A stretch of DNA of 64,000 nt, taken from NCBI GenBank assembly GCA_947627235.1, contig CANQVG010000002.1, positions 1-64,000 on the forward strand, read 5' to 3'. Shown here piece after piece: positions 7,647 through 15,408 of this stretch. Within the stretch, counting starts at the first letter, position 1, and every line of letters begins with the position of its first letter. Source of the DNA: an uncultured Clostridia bacterium (GTDB taxonomy: Bacteria > Bacillota > Clostridia > Oscillospirales > Ruminococcaceae). Under the pieces are notes generated by a model. That model did not search any database. It was not told where the DNA came from and saw only the letters and a list, made by a program, of their open reading frames with translations. The position numbers and the translations under genes are program-made.

Positions 7647-8273
7647 TCATTGTTTTGTTTCGGAATAGGCGCCCGAGAGTATCTGCAAAAGCCATCTGAA
7701 CGCGGCGCTGACTACGGCAAGAAGTATAAATCCTCCGTAGAGATTTGAAAAAGCGGGTATAGAGAAAGACAGCACCTTTATTCCGAGCACGGTACCGGTC
7801 GACAAAAAGCCTCTTATGCCTCCGAAGGTCAGCAGGGCAAGGTCGTAGCCGATGACGTAAAACGCTGCGAGCTTCATCATATATGCGCGTGAAAGCCGAT
7901 AAAACTTTGTCTCGGTGCGAAGCGTAATAAGCGAGTTGGTTATGAGCAGGGGAGCATAGATTCCCACCGCGAGATACATCTGTGACAAAACCTCTCCGCT
8001 CATAAAGAACAGGTGAACGGGTACATACACTAATGATGCAACGACTGTATATAATATAATACGGAATGTATATACGATTTTTCGGGGAACAAAGCTGCAA
8101 AGAGCTATCGTTACGAAAGTTACTGCGGTGAAAACCGCGGCCAGCACCGCGCCGCTGTAAAAGCTTGTGCAAGCAGCGGCAGCCGGCGCGATTATAACGC
8201 CGCTCGAATACAGAGGGTTTTTAGTCAGGATACCTTCGCGTTCGGCGTCCTTTAAAAACGGTCTTTCATTCAT
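7647..8273 (-). CDS. Rnf/Nqr membrane subunit, RnfE-like
   Basis: A 208-residue membrane protein paralogous to the gene downstream. It begins M-N-E-R-P-F, and R-E-G-I-L-T-K-N-P matches the start of RnfE/NqrD. The end, F-L-S-T-G-T-V-L-G-I-K-V-L, followed by an aromatic-rich last helix, matches RnfE. The start codon overlaps the end of the RnfD-like gene by eight bases, so translation is coupled. A longer reading frame exists upstream, but it only mirrors the charged tail of the RnfD-like gene in another frame. The cysteines expected in the half-helices are sparse: S-F-V-P and C-T-S-F are seen, so cluster binding is less sure than in the A-like subunit. Confidence 0.7.
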   Translation of the reverse strand: MNERPFLKDAEREGILTKNPLYSSGVIIAPAAAACTSFYSGAVLAAVFTAVTFVTIALCSFVPRKIVYTFRIILYTVVASLVYVPVHLFFMSGEVLSQMYLAVGIYAPLLITNSLITLRTETKFYRLSRAYMMKLAAFYVIGYDLALLTFGGIRGFLSTGTVLGIKVLSFSIPAFSNLYGGFILLAVVSAAFRWLLQILSGAYSETKQ

Positions 8274-9543
8274 CCGTTTCTGCCTCCTTTTTTTCCGCTG
8301 CTTTTTCTGCGGCGTTTTCCTGCGGCTTTTCTTCGCCTGCTTCGGGGCTTTCCGACTCGGCGGACGCTTCTTTCGTGGCGCTTTCTTCGGCAGTTTTCTC
8401 TTTCTTTTCCTTTGAACGCTTTTTGGATTCCTTAACCTTTTTGACGATAAAGTCGGCAAGCCTGTCGAGCAGCTTTGAGACAAATGCCGCGAACGCCGCA
8501 GCGGCGGTCTTTGATTTTGCCCAGAGCCATTTTGCAAAGATGACCGTATATTTTGCGGTGAACTTCGAGATAATTATAATCCATTTTTTGAGGAAGCGCA
8601 GGAGCTTTTCGAGTGAATCGGAGAGACGGTCAAATTCGTCCCTGAAGACGCACACAAGCGGCAGCATAAATATCGCGCCGTTTTCTATGGTGGTATTTAT
8701 GCGAATCAAAAACGCCCCCGCAGCAAAGATTATTCCGTAGAGAAGCTGTGAAAATGCCCGCTTCGGGACATATCTCGGGTCGCAGGCCATAAATACGAGT
8801 ACAAATAGGTAGGAACCCGCCGCGAGAGAGTTGATTACGGCATACCAGCCCGCTTCTCCGACGGGAAACAGCACACTTATCAGGACATTTGCGGCAAGTC
8901 CCGAGAAGAAAGCTACGGCGGGAATGTCGCGGAAGAAGTAGAGCGCAACCGCGCATATAAGAATAATCAGCACCGCTGATGTTCCCATAGGTCCGGCGAG
9001 CTTTCCCCATATAAGGTCTAAAAGACTGAAAGTTCCGAAGGTCCCGTTGTCGAGATAATAGGTATAGGAGTGGGTCAGGTTTTCGGTGACGGTGTTAGTC
9101 AGCGGCACCGAGCCGAACGGCTGCGGATACGGATATCTTACGATGTATGACGGAAAACAGAGCAGAGTGAAAATATAGGAAACGCAGACAGGACAGAAAA
9201 TAAGATTTTTATTTCCTCCGAACGCGTGCTTGCAGACAACGGTCATAAAAACCGCCGAAAAAGCCATAATCGTATATGGCACCGACGCCGGCATAAGAAG
9301 CGCGAGCAGAAGTCCCGACATAAGCGGAGATTCATCGGTCCAGTCAAATTTCTTTTTCATTGCGGAGCAGCATATATAATCCGAAACGACGCTTGAGAAT
9401 ACCGACGTTGCCGCCACAAGCACGGCGCGCAGTCCGTAGTAATAATACGCCATAAAAACTATGGTGAACAAAAGCGCGGAGGTTTTTGCATACCTGAGTT
9501 TTTCTGATTTTTCGGTTGACAAGGACATAGCCGTAAAAATCAC
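8266..9543 (-). CDS. Rnf/Nqr membrane subunit, RnfD-like with charged C-terminal tail
   Basis: A 425-residue protein. Residues 1-315 resemble RnfD/NqrB: W-T-D-E-S-P-L-M-S-G-L-L-L-A-L-L-M-P near residue 75 and I-W-G-K-L-A-G-P-M-G-T-S-A-V near 185 are the family landmarks. The S/T-G-A-T motif that carries covalent FMN in RnfD is not visible; the corresponding stretch reads P-L-T-N-T-V-T-E-N-L. A cytoplasmic tail of about 100 residues is rich in K, E and A (coiled or disordered) and is absent from ordinary RnfD. The start is uncertain: the annotated GTG is only two bases from AAAGGA, and ATG at 9528 is an alternative. It is the first gene of the D-E-A operon. Confidence 0.68.
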   Translation of the reverse strand: MIFTAMSLSTEKSEKLRYAKTSALLFTIVFMAYYYYGLRAVLVAATSVFSSVVSDYICCSAMKKKFDWTDESPLMSGLLLALLMPASVPYTIMAFSAVFMTVVCKHAFGGNKNLIFCPVCVSYIFTLLCFPSYIVRYPYPQPFGSVPLTNTVTENLTHSYTYYLDNGTFGTFSLLDLIWGKLAGPMGTSAVLIILICAVALYFFRDIPAVAFFSGLAANVLISVLFPVGEAGWYAVINSLAAGSYLFVLVFMACDPRYVPKRAFSQLLYGIIFAAGAFLIRINTTIENGAIFMLPLVCVFRDEFDRLSDSLEKLLRFLKKWIIIISKFTAKYTVIFAKWLWAKSKTAAAAFAAFVSKLLDRLADFIVKKVKESKKRSKEKKEKTAEESATKEASAESESPEAGEEKPQENAAEKAAEKKEAETDE

Positions 9544-9595
9544 GATCCTTTAAGTATAGTTGTACGAAGTCTTTTCCGACAGGGGTGTTTGTAAT

Positions 9596-9913
9596 TTGAG
9601 CATGTCAAAGCGCCGCAGACTTCGCGCATTTGCGGCAGATACGCAGGTAGTATGTATGATGAGCGCGGAAAATTCGCTGCGCTGCCTTGCCGACAGCCTT
9701 AAAAACTGCGGAGCCGCAGACAGCAGCCTTATCTATACCGGAAGCCTGTGTCTCGGCTTCAAGGTCAAGACCAGAGAGCTCGGCAGGCTTCTTCCGAGAA
9801 TATGCGAGCACAGCGACTGTGTATGCATAGGCAATAGCTACCGCGAGATTTTTTCGGAGCACGGCAAAGTGATAATAAAGAACGGCGCGCTGAAAATACT
9901 ATCTTCTCATTGA
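9596..9913 (+). CDS. small protein resembling the MecA C-terminal domain
   Basis: About 105 residues, probably starting at TTG 9596 (AGGGGTG ten bases upstream) or at ATG 9602. After a basic start it contains S-L-R-C-L-A-D-S-L-K-N-C-G, S-S-L-I-Y-T-G-S-L-C-L-G-F and I-F-S-E-H-G-K-V-I. The pattern resembles the C-terminal domain of the ClpC adaptor MecA (short helix, S-x-L-Y strand, closing E-Y/H-G). The N-terminal substrate-binding domain of MecA is absent. I saw this similarity by eye only; it could be an unrelated protein. Its 3' end overlaps the 3' end of rpe by 15 bases in convergent orientation. Confidence 0.45.
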   Translation: MSMSKRRRLRAFAADTQVVCMMSAENSLRCLADSLKNCGAADSSLIYTGSLCLGFKVKTRELGRLLPRICEHSDCVCIGNSYREIFSEHGKVIIKNGALKILSSH

Positions 9914-10546
9914 GGCGACCGCAGCCGCCATATCATCGGCTTTAAAGAGATATGAGCCGGATACGAGTACGTTTGCACCCGCATGTCTTACCTTGGGCGA
10001 AGTGTTGAATCCGATTCCGCCGTCGACCTCAATGTCAAGCTCGACACCCTGCCTTTGGGCTTCTGAGCGCAGGGCGGAAATCTTTTCAAGCGTCTCGGGG
10101 ATAAATCCCTGACCTCCGAAGCCCGGCTCCACGGTCATTATCAGCACCATATCGAGCTGCTTGAGCAGCGGGTATACAAGCTCGACGGGAGTTTTGGGCT
10201 TTACGGATATTCCTGCGGTCAGACCGCGCGAACGAATCTTTGCGATTACCTCCTCGGGGTCTGAGCCGACCTCCTGATGAAATGTGATGTGATCGGCTCC
10301 GGCGTCGGCAAAGGCGTCTATAAATTTCAGCGGGTCGGTTATCATAAGGTGGACGTCAAACGGTAGAGAGCAGTATTTTCTGATTGATTTTAGCACCGGA
10401 ACCCCGTAGCTGAGGTTCGGCACGAAATGCCCGTCCATCACGTCGAAGTGAACCATATCGCAGCCCGAGGCCTCGGCGCGCCTGAATTCGCGCTCAAGAT
10501 TTCCGAAATCGGCGCTGAGAATGGATGCTGAAACTTTGGTTTTCAT
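9899..10546 (-). CDS. rpe: ribulose-phosphate 3-epimerase
   Basis: A 215-residue cytoplasmic TIM-barrel enzyme that interconverts ribulose-5-phosphate and xylulose-5-phosphate in the pentose phosphate pathway. Family motifs are complete: S-A-S-I-L-S-A-D-F at the N-terminus (catalytic D), H-F-D-V-M-D-G-H-F-V-P-N (metal-binding H and D), H-L-M-I (metal-binding H), V-E-P-G-F-G-G-Q-G-F (phosphate) and V-D-G-G-I (second catalytic D). The length is normal. It has its own promoter and is convergent with the MecA-like gene. Its product, xylulose-5-phosphate, is also made by the xylulokinase at 23.4 kb. Confidence 0.97.
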   Translation of the reverse strand: MKTKVSASILSADFGNLEREFRRAEASGCDMVHFDVMDGHFVPNLSYGVPVLKSIRKYCSLPFDVHLMITDPLKFIDAFADAGADHITFHQEVGSDPEEVIAKIRSRGLTAGISVKPKTPVELVYPLLKQLDMVLIMTVEPGFGGQGFIPETLEKISALRSEAQRQGVELDIEVDGGIGFNTSPKVRHAGANVLVSGSYLFKADDMAAAVASMRR

Positions 10547-10597
10547 AACATTCCTCTTATATTGTCATTTTAAATCAGTACACAAAAATACAGATTA

Positions 10598-10626
10598 AGT
10601 ATACTATATTTTAACGGCTTTGTCAA
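10598..10626 (-). promoter_or_regulatory. sigma-A promoter of rpe
   Basis: Minus strand: TTGACA (10626-10621), 17 bases, TATACT (10603-10598), about 50 bases before the rpe start. Confidence 0.78.
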
Positions 10627-10914
10627 ACAAAAACCGAAATTGATACCGAATTTTAACTTTTTTCTTTAAGATTTACCCGGATTATTCAGGCGCCGCCATA
10701 CCCCGAAAGATATGGCGGCGGTATATAAAAACGGCGAAGGCGTGTGCCGGACCGTTAGTTTATACTATGCCTGAACGGGCGTGGGCGACACTTTTGATTT
10801 GAATGTATTGTTTGAACGCTTTACAGTCAGAGGTCGGCGCAGAGCGGCACCCGAAGACTTTGAAAAGGCCGGACAAAACTTTTCATATCTTCGGAATGTT
10901 TGGATGCAAAGCAC
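10627..10914. repeat. intergenic stretch with a perfect 10-bp hairpin
   Basis: No gene is supported between the divergent rpe and parE promoters. The one clear structure is CGCCGCCATA (10691-10700) and TATGGCGGCG (10711-10720) around a 10-base loop. There is no T run on either side, so it is not an obvious terminator. It could be a protein-binding dyad or part of an upstream transcript. Confidence 0.5.
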
Positions 10915-10943
10915 TTGCATTAGTGGAAAATGTGTGATATAAT
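10915..10943 (+). promoter_or_regulatory. sigma-A promoter of the topoisomerase pair
   Basis: TTGCAT (10915-10920), 17 bases, TATAAT (10938-10943), about 50 bases before the ParE-type start. Confidence 0.78.
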
Positions 10944-10994
10944 AACTATATATTGTGATACGCGGCATTGCGCCTTGAAAGGATTGATAAATTG

Positions 10995-12977
10995 ATGCCA
11001 CAAAAAAGCGAATACGGCAACGAAGCGATACGTTCCCTCAAGGGGGCTGACAGAGTAAGAAAACGTCCGGCGGTCATCTTCGGCTCGGACGGGCTTGAGG
11101 GCTGCAAGCACTCTGTTTTTGAGATAATCTCAAACTCGGTTGACGAGTCGCATCAGGGCTACGGTAAAAAGATTTCCGTCACATATTATAACGATTTTTC
11201 TGTGGAGGTTGAAGACAACGGGCGCGGCTGCCCGGTAGATTTCAACAAGGTTGAAAACAGATATAACTGGGAGCTTGTTTATTGCGAGCTTTATGCGGGC
11301 GGAAAGTATGACAACGTCGACGGCGGGAGCTATGAGTATTCCCTCGGCTTGAACGGACTCGGCGCCTGCGCCACTCAGTACGCCTCGAAGTATATGGATG
11401 TTGAGGTTTACCGCGACGGCTTCAAATATAATCTTCATTTTGAAAAGGGAGAGAACATCGGCGGTCTGAAAAAAGAGGAGACCAAAAGCCGCAGGACAGG
11501 CACCCGCACCCGCTGGCTGCCCGACCTCGAGGTTTTTACCGACATAGCCATCGAAAAGGACTACTTCCTCGATGTTCTCAAAAAGCAGGCTATAGTCAAT
11601 CCCGGGATAGAGTTTCATTTGAAATATCAGAACCCCGAGGGGGATTTTGAGCAGTATGAGTTTTTATACGAAAACGGAATACTCGATTATGTAAATGAAA
11701 TTGTCGGCGACAGCGCAATGACTGCGCCGCAGCTCTGGACGGCTGAGCGAAAGGGCAGAGACCGCGACGATATGAATGACTACAAGGTAAAGTATAATTT
11801 CGCGTTTGCCTTTTCAAAGACGGTGAAACTCGCCGAATACTTTCACAATTCAAGCTTTCTTGAATACGGCGGCTCCACCGAAAAGGCGGTGCGTCAGGCG
11901 TTTACCTCATATATCGACAGCTACTTAAAGCAGAACAACAAATATCTTAAAAACGAGTCGAAGATATTATTCTGCGACATTGAGGATTGCCTTGTTATGG
12001 TTTCAAGCTCGCTTTCGACTCAGGCTTCCTACGAGAACCAAACCAAAAAGGCTATAAACAACCGCTTTATTTACGAGGCGGCGGTGGACTTTCTGAAGCA
12101 TCAGCTCGAGGTCTACTTTATCGAAAACCCCGACGACGCCAACAAGATATGCGATCAGGTTTTGATTAACAAGCGCTCACGCGAGTCGGCGGAAAAGACA
12201 AGAATCAATACCAAAAAGCTCTACGCCGAGAAGCTCGATATGGCGAATATGGTCAAGAAGTTTGTAGACTGTCGCTCTAAAGACGTCGAGCGCCGCGAGC
12301 TGTATATAGTGGAGGGAGACTCGGCTCTCGGCTCGGTCAAGCTCGCGCGCAACGCTGAGTTTCAGGCGGTCATACCCGTCAGGGGAAAGATACTTAACTG
12401 CCTCAAGGCGAGCTACAACAAGATCTTTGAGAGCGAGATAATTACCGACCTTATGAAAGTCCTCGGTTGCGGCGTAGAGGTAAAATCCTCAAAGAACAAG
12501 GAGCTTTCAAGCTTCAATCTCAACGCTCTGAGGTGGTCAAAAATCGTCATCTGTACCGATGCCGACTACGACGGTTTCCAGATAAGAACGCTGATTCTTA
12601 CAATGCTCTACACCCTCGCGCCGACTCTCATCGAAAAAGGCTTTGTATTTATCGCGGAGTCGCCGCTATATGAGATAAACACCAAGGACAGAACCTATTT
12701 TGCCTACGACGAGACCGAGCGCACCGATATTCTTCGGCAGATAGGCAATCAGAAATTCACTATTCAGCGCTCTAAGGGACTCGGCGAGAACGAGCCTGAT
12801 ATGATGAGCCTCACCACGATGAACCCCGAGACTCGGCGTCTGATAAAGGTCAGCCCCGACGAAGCCGAGCATACAAAGTTTATGTTCGATATGCTCCTTG
12901 GGGACAACCTCTCGGCGCGAAAGGAATTTATAAACAACAACGGCCATGACTATCTCGATATGGCGGATATAAGCTGA
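10995..12977 (+). CDS. parE: type IIA topoisomerase subunit B, ParE/GyrB-like
   Basis: About 660 residues: a GHKL ATPase plus TOPRIM subunit of a type IIA topoisomerase. The ATPase has F-E-I-I-S-N-S-V-D-E (Mg/ATP site) and D-N-G-R-G-C-P-V. The lid reads L-G-L-N-G-L-G where most family members have G-G-L-H-G-V-G, a divergent form. The TOPRIM part has the E-G-D-S-A motif and D-A-D-Y-D-G, then Q-R-S-K-G-L-G-E-N. AAAGGA lies 11 bases before ATG 10995; TTG 10992 in the same frame is equally possible. With the next gene it forms a two-subunit enzyme. I call it topoisomerase IV-like because the pair is not next to recF/dnaN, but a second gyrase cannot be excluded. Confidence 0.85.
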   Translation: MPQKSEYGNEAIRSLKGADRVRKRPAVIFGSDGLEGCKHSVFEIISNSVDESHQGYGKKISVTYYNDFSVEVEDNGRGCPVDFNKVENRYNWELVYCELYAGGKYDNVDGGSYEYSLGLNGLGACATQYASKYMDVEVYRDGFKYNLHFEKGENIGGLKKEETKSRRTGTRTRWLPDLEVFTDIAIEKDYFLDVLKKQAIVNPGIEFHLKYQNPEGDFEQYEFLYENGILDYVNEIVGDSAMTAPQLWTAERKGRDRDDMNDYKVKYNFAFAFSKTVKLAEYFHNSSFLEYGGSTEKAVRQAFTSYIDSYLKQNNKYLKNESKILFCDIEDCLVMVSSSLSTQASYENQTKKAINNRFIYEAAVDFLKHQLEVYFIENPDDANKICDQVLINKRSRESAEKTRINTKKLYAEKLDMANMVKKFVDCRSKDVERRELYIVEGDSALGSVKLARNAEFQAVIPVRGKILNCLKASYNKIFESEIITDLMKVLGCGVEVKSSKNKELSSFNLNALRWSKIVICTDADYDGFQIRTLILTMLYTLAPTLIEKGFVFIAESPLYEINTKDRTYFAYDETERTDILRQIGNQKFTIQRSKGLGENEPDMMSLTTMNPETRRLIKVSPDEAEHTKFMFDMLLGDNLSARKEFINNNGHDYLDMADIS

Positions 12978-13115
12978 GCCGCGCCGACGCGCGCCACCCG
13001 CTCGCACAGTCCCGCCGCCGCGGGACGCGCTCCGCGGACGGCGCGCCCTGACAGAGACAGAATAATCAGAAAATAACGATAGGTATCATAGAAAAAGTAC
13101 GGAAGAGGATAAAAA
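12978..13115. other. GC-rich hairpin segment between parE- and parC-like genes
   Basis: The first ~75 bases are almost entirely G and C, far above the surroundings. They contain the stem GTCCCGC / GCGGGAC (loop CGCC) and the palindrome GGCGCGCC. There is no T run, so readthrough is expected. The parC-like gene then begins after GGAAGAGGAT. Confidence 0.6.
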
Positions 13116-15359
13116 ATGCCCAAGAAAAAAGACAAAGAACCAAAGCAGCCGAAGCTCTCGCAGCGCCACGCCGACGCCTATATCAACGGTGCCGGGACGA
13201 TTGTTGACGAGCCGATAACCGTGACCCTTGAAAAAAACTATATGCCCTATGCGATGAGCGTAATCGTCTCGCGCGCATTCCCCGAGATAGACGGCTTTAA
13301 ACCCTCTCACCGTAAGCTCCTTTATACAATGTATAAAATGGGACTTCTGACGGGTGCGAGAACAAAGTCGGCGAATATCGTCGGTCAGACTATGAAGCTT
13401 AATCCCCACGGCGATCAGGCAATTTATGAGACTATGGTGCGTCTCGCGCGGGGAAACGAAGCGCTTCTGCACCCTTATATCGACTCAAAGGGAAACTTCG
13501 GCAAGGCGTATTCGAGCGATATGGCTTACGCAGCCTCGCGTTATACCGAGGCAAAGCTCGAACCCATATGCAACGAGCTGTTCGCGGATATCGACAAGGA
13601 TACCGTCAATTTCGTTCCCAATTACGACAATACTATGACCGAGCCGGAGCTTCTGCCGGTTACTTTCCCGTCGATTCTTGTCAATTCAAACGTCGGCATC
13701 GGCGTTTCGATGGCGAGCGCTGTCTGTCCGTTTAATCTTCGTGAACTCTGTGAGGCGACCGTCGCGCTTATCCGCGACCCCGACTACGATGTTATGCAGA
13801 CTATGAAGGGCCCCGATTTTCCGGGCGGCGGCGATATGATTTATGATGAGGACAAGCTCAGGCAGATTTTCTCGACGGGCAGGGGAGCGGTCAGGATTCG
13901 CGCGAGATACAGCTATGACAAAGAGGCAAATTGCATCGAGATAACCGAGATTCCCCCGACTACGACGGTCGAGGCGATAATCGAAAAGGTTATTGACCTC
14001 GCGAAAAACGGTCTGAAAGAGGTAAGCTATATCCGCGACGAGACCGATCTTGACGGTCTGAAAATAGCGATAGATCTGAAGCGCGGCGTCGACCCCGACG
14101 AGCTTATGAAAAAGCTCTATCGGCTCACCCCGCTTCAGGACAGCTTTTCCGCCAATTTCAACATTCTCGTGAACGGCTATCCGAAGGTTCTCGGCGTTAC
14201 CGATATTATACGCGAGTGGCTGAAATTCCGCATAGGCTGTGTAAAGCGCCGCGTGAGGTTCGACCTCGACAAGAAAAAAGAGCGGCTTCATCTTCTCGAC
14301 GGTCTCGAAAAAATACTTCTTGATATCGACAAGGCAATAAAAATAGTCCGGGAGACCGAGGAAGAGGCTGACGTCGTTCCAAACCTTATGATAGGCTTCG
14401 GAATCGACGAGATTCAGGCGGAATACGTAGCCGAAATCAAGCTGCGGCACCTTAACCGTGAGTACATTCTCAACCGTTTGAAAGATATAAACGACCTCAC
14501 AGCCGAGATAGACGAGCTTGAGGATGTCTTAGGCAGCGAGAGAAAAATAAAGCTCATCATTATCGACGAGTTGAAAAGGGTTGCCGAGAAGTACGGTCAG
14601 CCCCGCAGGACTGGCATCATATACGCCGACGACGAGCAGGAGGTCAAAGATGAGCCTCTTGTCGCCGATTATCCCTGCAGGTTAATTCTCACGCGGGGCG
14701 GGTATTTCAAGAAGATAACCCCGCAGTCGCTGAGAATGTCAGGCGAGCAGAAGGTCAAGGAAAACGACGTCGTCACGACCGAGATCGACCTTTCGAATCG
14801 CGCCGAGCTGCTGTTCTTCACCTCAAACGCCAAGTGTTACAAGTCGAAAGCGTCGGCTTTTGCCGACTCAAAGGCGAGTCTTCTCGGCGACTTCATACCC
14901 GTAGCGCTTAAATTCGACGAGGGTGAAAACGTCTTCGGAATGGCTGCGACTCTCGACTATTCCGGCTGTCTGCTGTTCGTATATAAAAACGGCAAGGCGG
15001 CAAAGGTGCCATTGAGTTCATATGCCACCGTGACAAACCGCAAGGTGCTGTTAAAGGCATATTCCGACAAGTCGGAGCTTGTGGCAATCCTTGATGTCAA
15101 AGACGGCTGCGACGTTATGCTCCGCTCCTCAAACGGCAGGGCGATAGTCTTCAATACGGGAATGATTCTCCCGAAGTCCACACGCGACACTCAGGGCGTA
15201 CAGGTGATGACTCTCAAGGCAGGCTCGCACGTTGAGTCGGCGCACATTCTGACGGAGGAGCAGGCAAAGGAGCTTTCAAAGTACCGCACCAAGACTCTGC
15301 CTGCGGCCGGACCGTTTGCCAAGGACGTTTTGGACCTCGACCAGTTCACGCTGATTTGA
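13116..15359 (+). CDS. parC: type IIA topoisomerase subunit A, ParC/GyrA-like
   Basis: A 747-residue DNA breakage-reunion subunit, partner of the ParE-like protein upstream. The start of the catalytic core reads M-P-Y-A-M-S-V-I-V-S-R-A, followed by the quinolone-pocket region K-P-S-H-R-K-L-L-Y-T-M and H-G-D-Q-A-I-Y-E. The active-site tyrosine is in A-A-S-R-Y-T-E-A-K-L. A coiled coil (about residues 360-480) and a C-terminal beta-strand domain with repeated R-G-G-Y-F-K-K and S-S-N-G-R-A-I-V blocks follow. The canonical GyrA box (Q-R-R-G-G-K-G) is not seen, which favours a topoisomerase IV-like or clostridial paralogous role. A bidirectional terminator follows. Confidence 0.88.
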   Translation: MPKKKDKEPKQPKLSQRHADAYINGAGTIVDEPITVTLEKNYMPYAMSVIVSRAFPEIDGFKPSHRKLLYTMYKMGLLTGARTKSANIVGQTMKLNPHGDQAIYETMVRLARGNEALLHPYIDSKGNFGKAYSSDMAYAASRYTEAKLEPICNELFADIDKDTVNFVPNYDNTMTEPELLPVTFPSILVNSNVGIGVSMASAVCPFNLRELCEATVALIRDPDYDVMQTMKGPDFPGGGDMIYDEDKLRQIFSTGRGAVRIRARYSYDKEANCIEITEIPPTTTVEAIIEKVIDLAKNGLKEVSYIRDETDLDGLKIAIDLKRGVDPDELMKKLYRLTPLQDSFSANFNILVNGYPKVLGVTDIIREWLKFRIGCVKRRVRFDLDKKKERLHLLDGLEKILLDIDKAIKIVRETEEEADVVPNLMIGFGIDEIQAEYVAEIKLRHLNREYILNRLKDINDLTAEIDELEDVLGSERKIKLIIIDELKRVAEKYGQPRRTGIIYADDEQEVKDEPLVADYPCRLILTRGGYFKKITPQSLRMSGEQKVKENDVVTTEIDLSNRAELLFFTSNAKCYKSKASAFADSKASLLGDFIPVALKFDEGENVFGMAATLDYSGCLLFVYKNGKAAKVPLSSYATVTNRKVLLKAYSDKSELVAILDVKDGCDVMLRSSNGRAIVFNTGMILPKSTRDTQGVQVMTLKAGSHVESAHILTEEQAKELSKYRTKTLPAAGPFAKDVLDLDQFTLI

Positions 15360-15367
15360 TTTAAGAT

Positions 15368-15401
15368 AAAAAAATAAGACCCGTATAGGGTCTTATTTTT
15401 T
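15368..15401. terminator. bidirectional terminator
   Basis: AATAAGACCC / GGGTCTTATT around GTATA, with A on the left and T on the right. It serves the parC-like gene and the convergent anti-sigma-like gene. Confidence 0.88.
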
Positions 15402-15408
15402 CTGCTTA

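Noticed and set aside
8274-8537. An 88-residue, K/R/P-rich N-terminal extension of the RnfE-like protein
   Set aside because: It is the other-frame image of the acidic/lysine-rich tail of the RnfD-like gene. RnfE homologues begin near M-N-E-R-P-F, and the start/stop overlap fits coupling.
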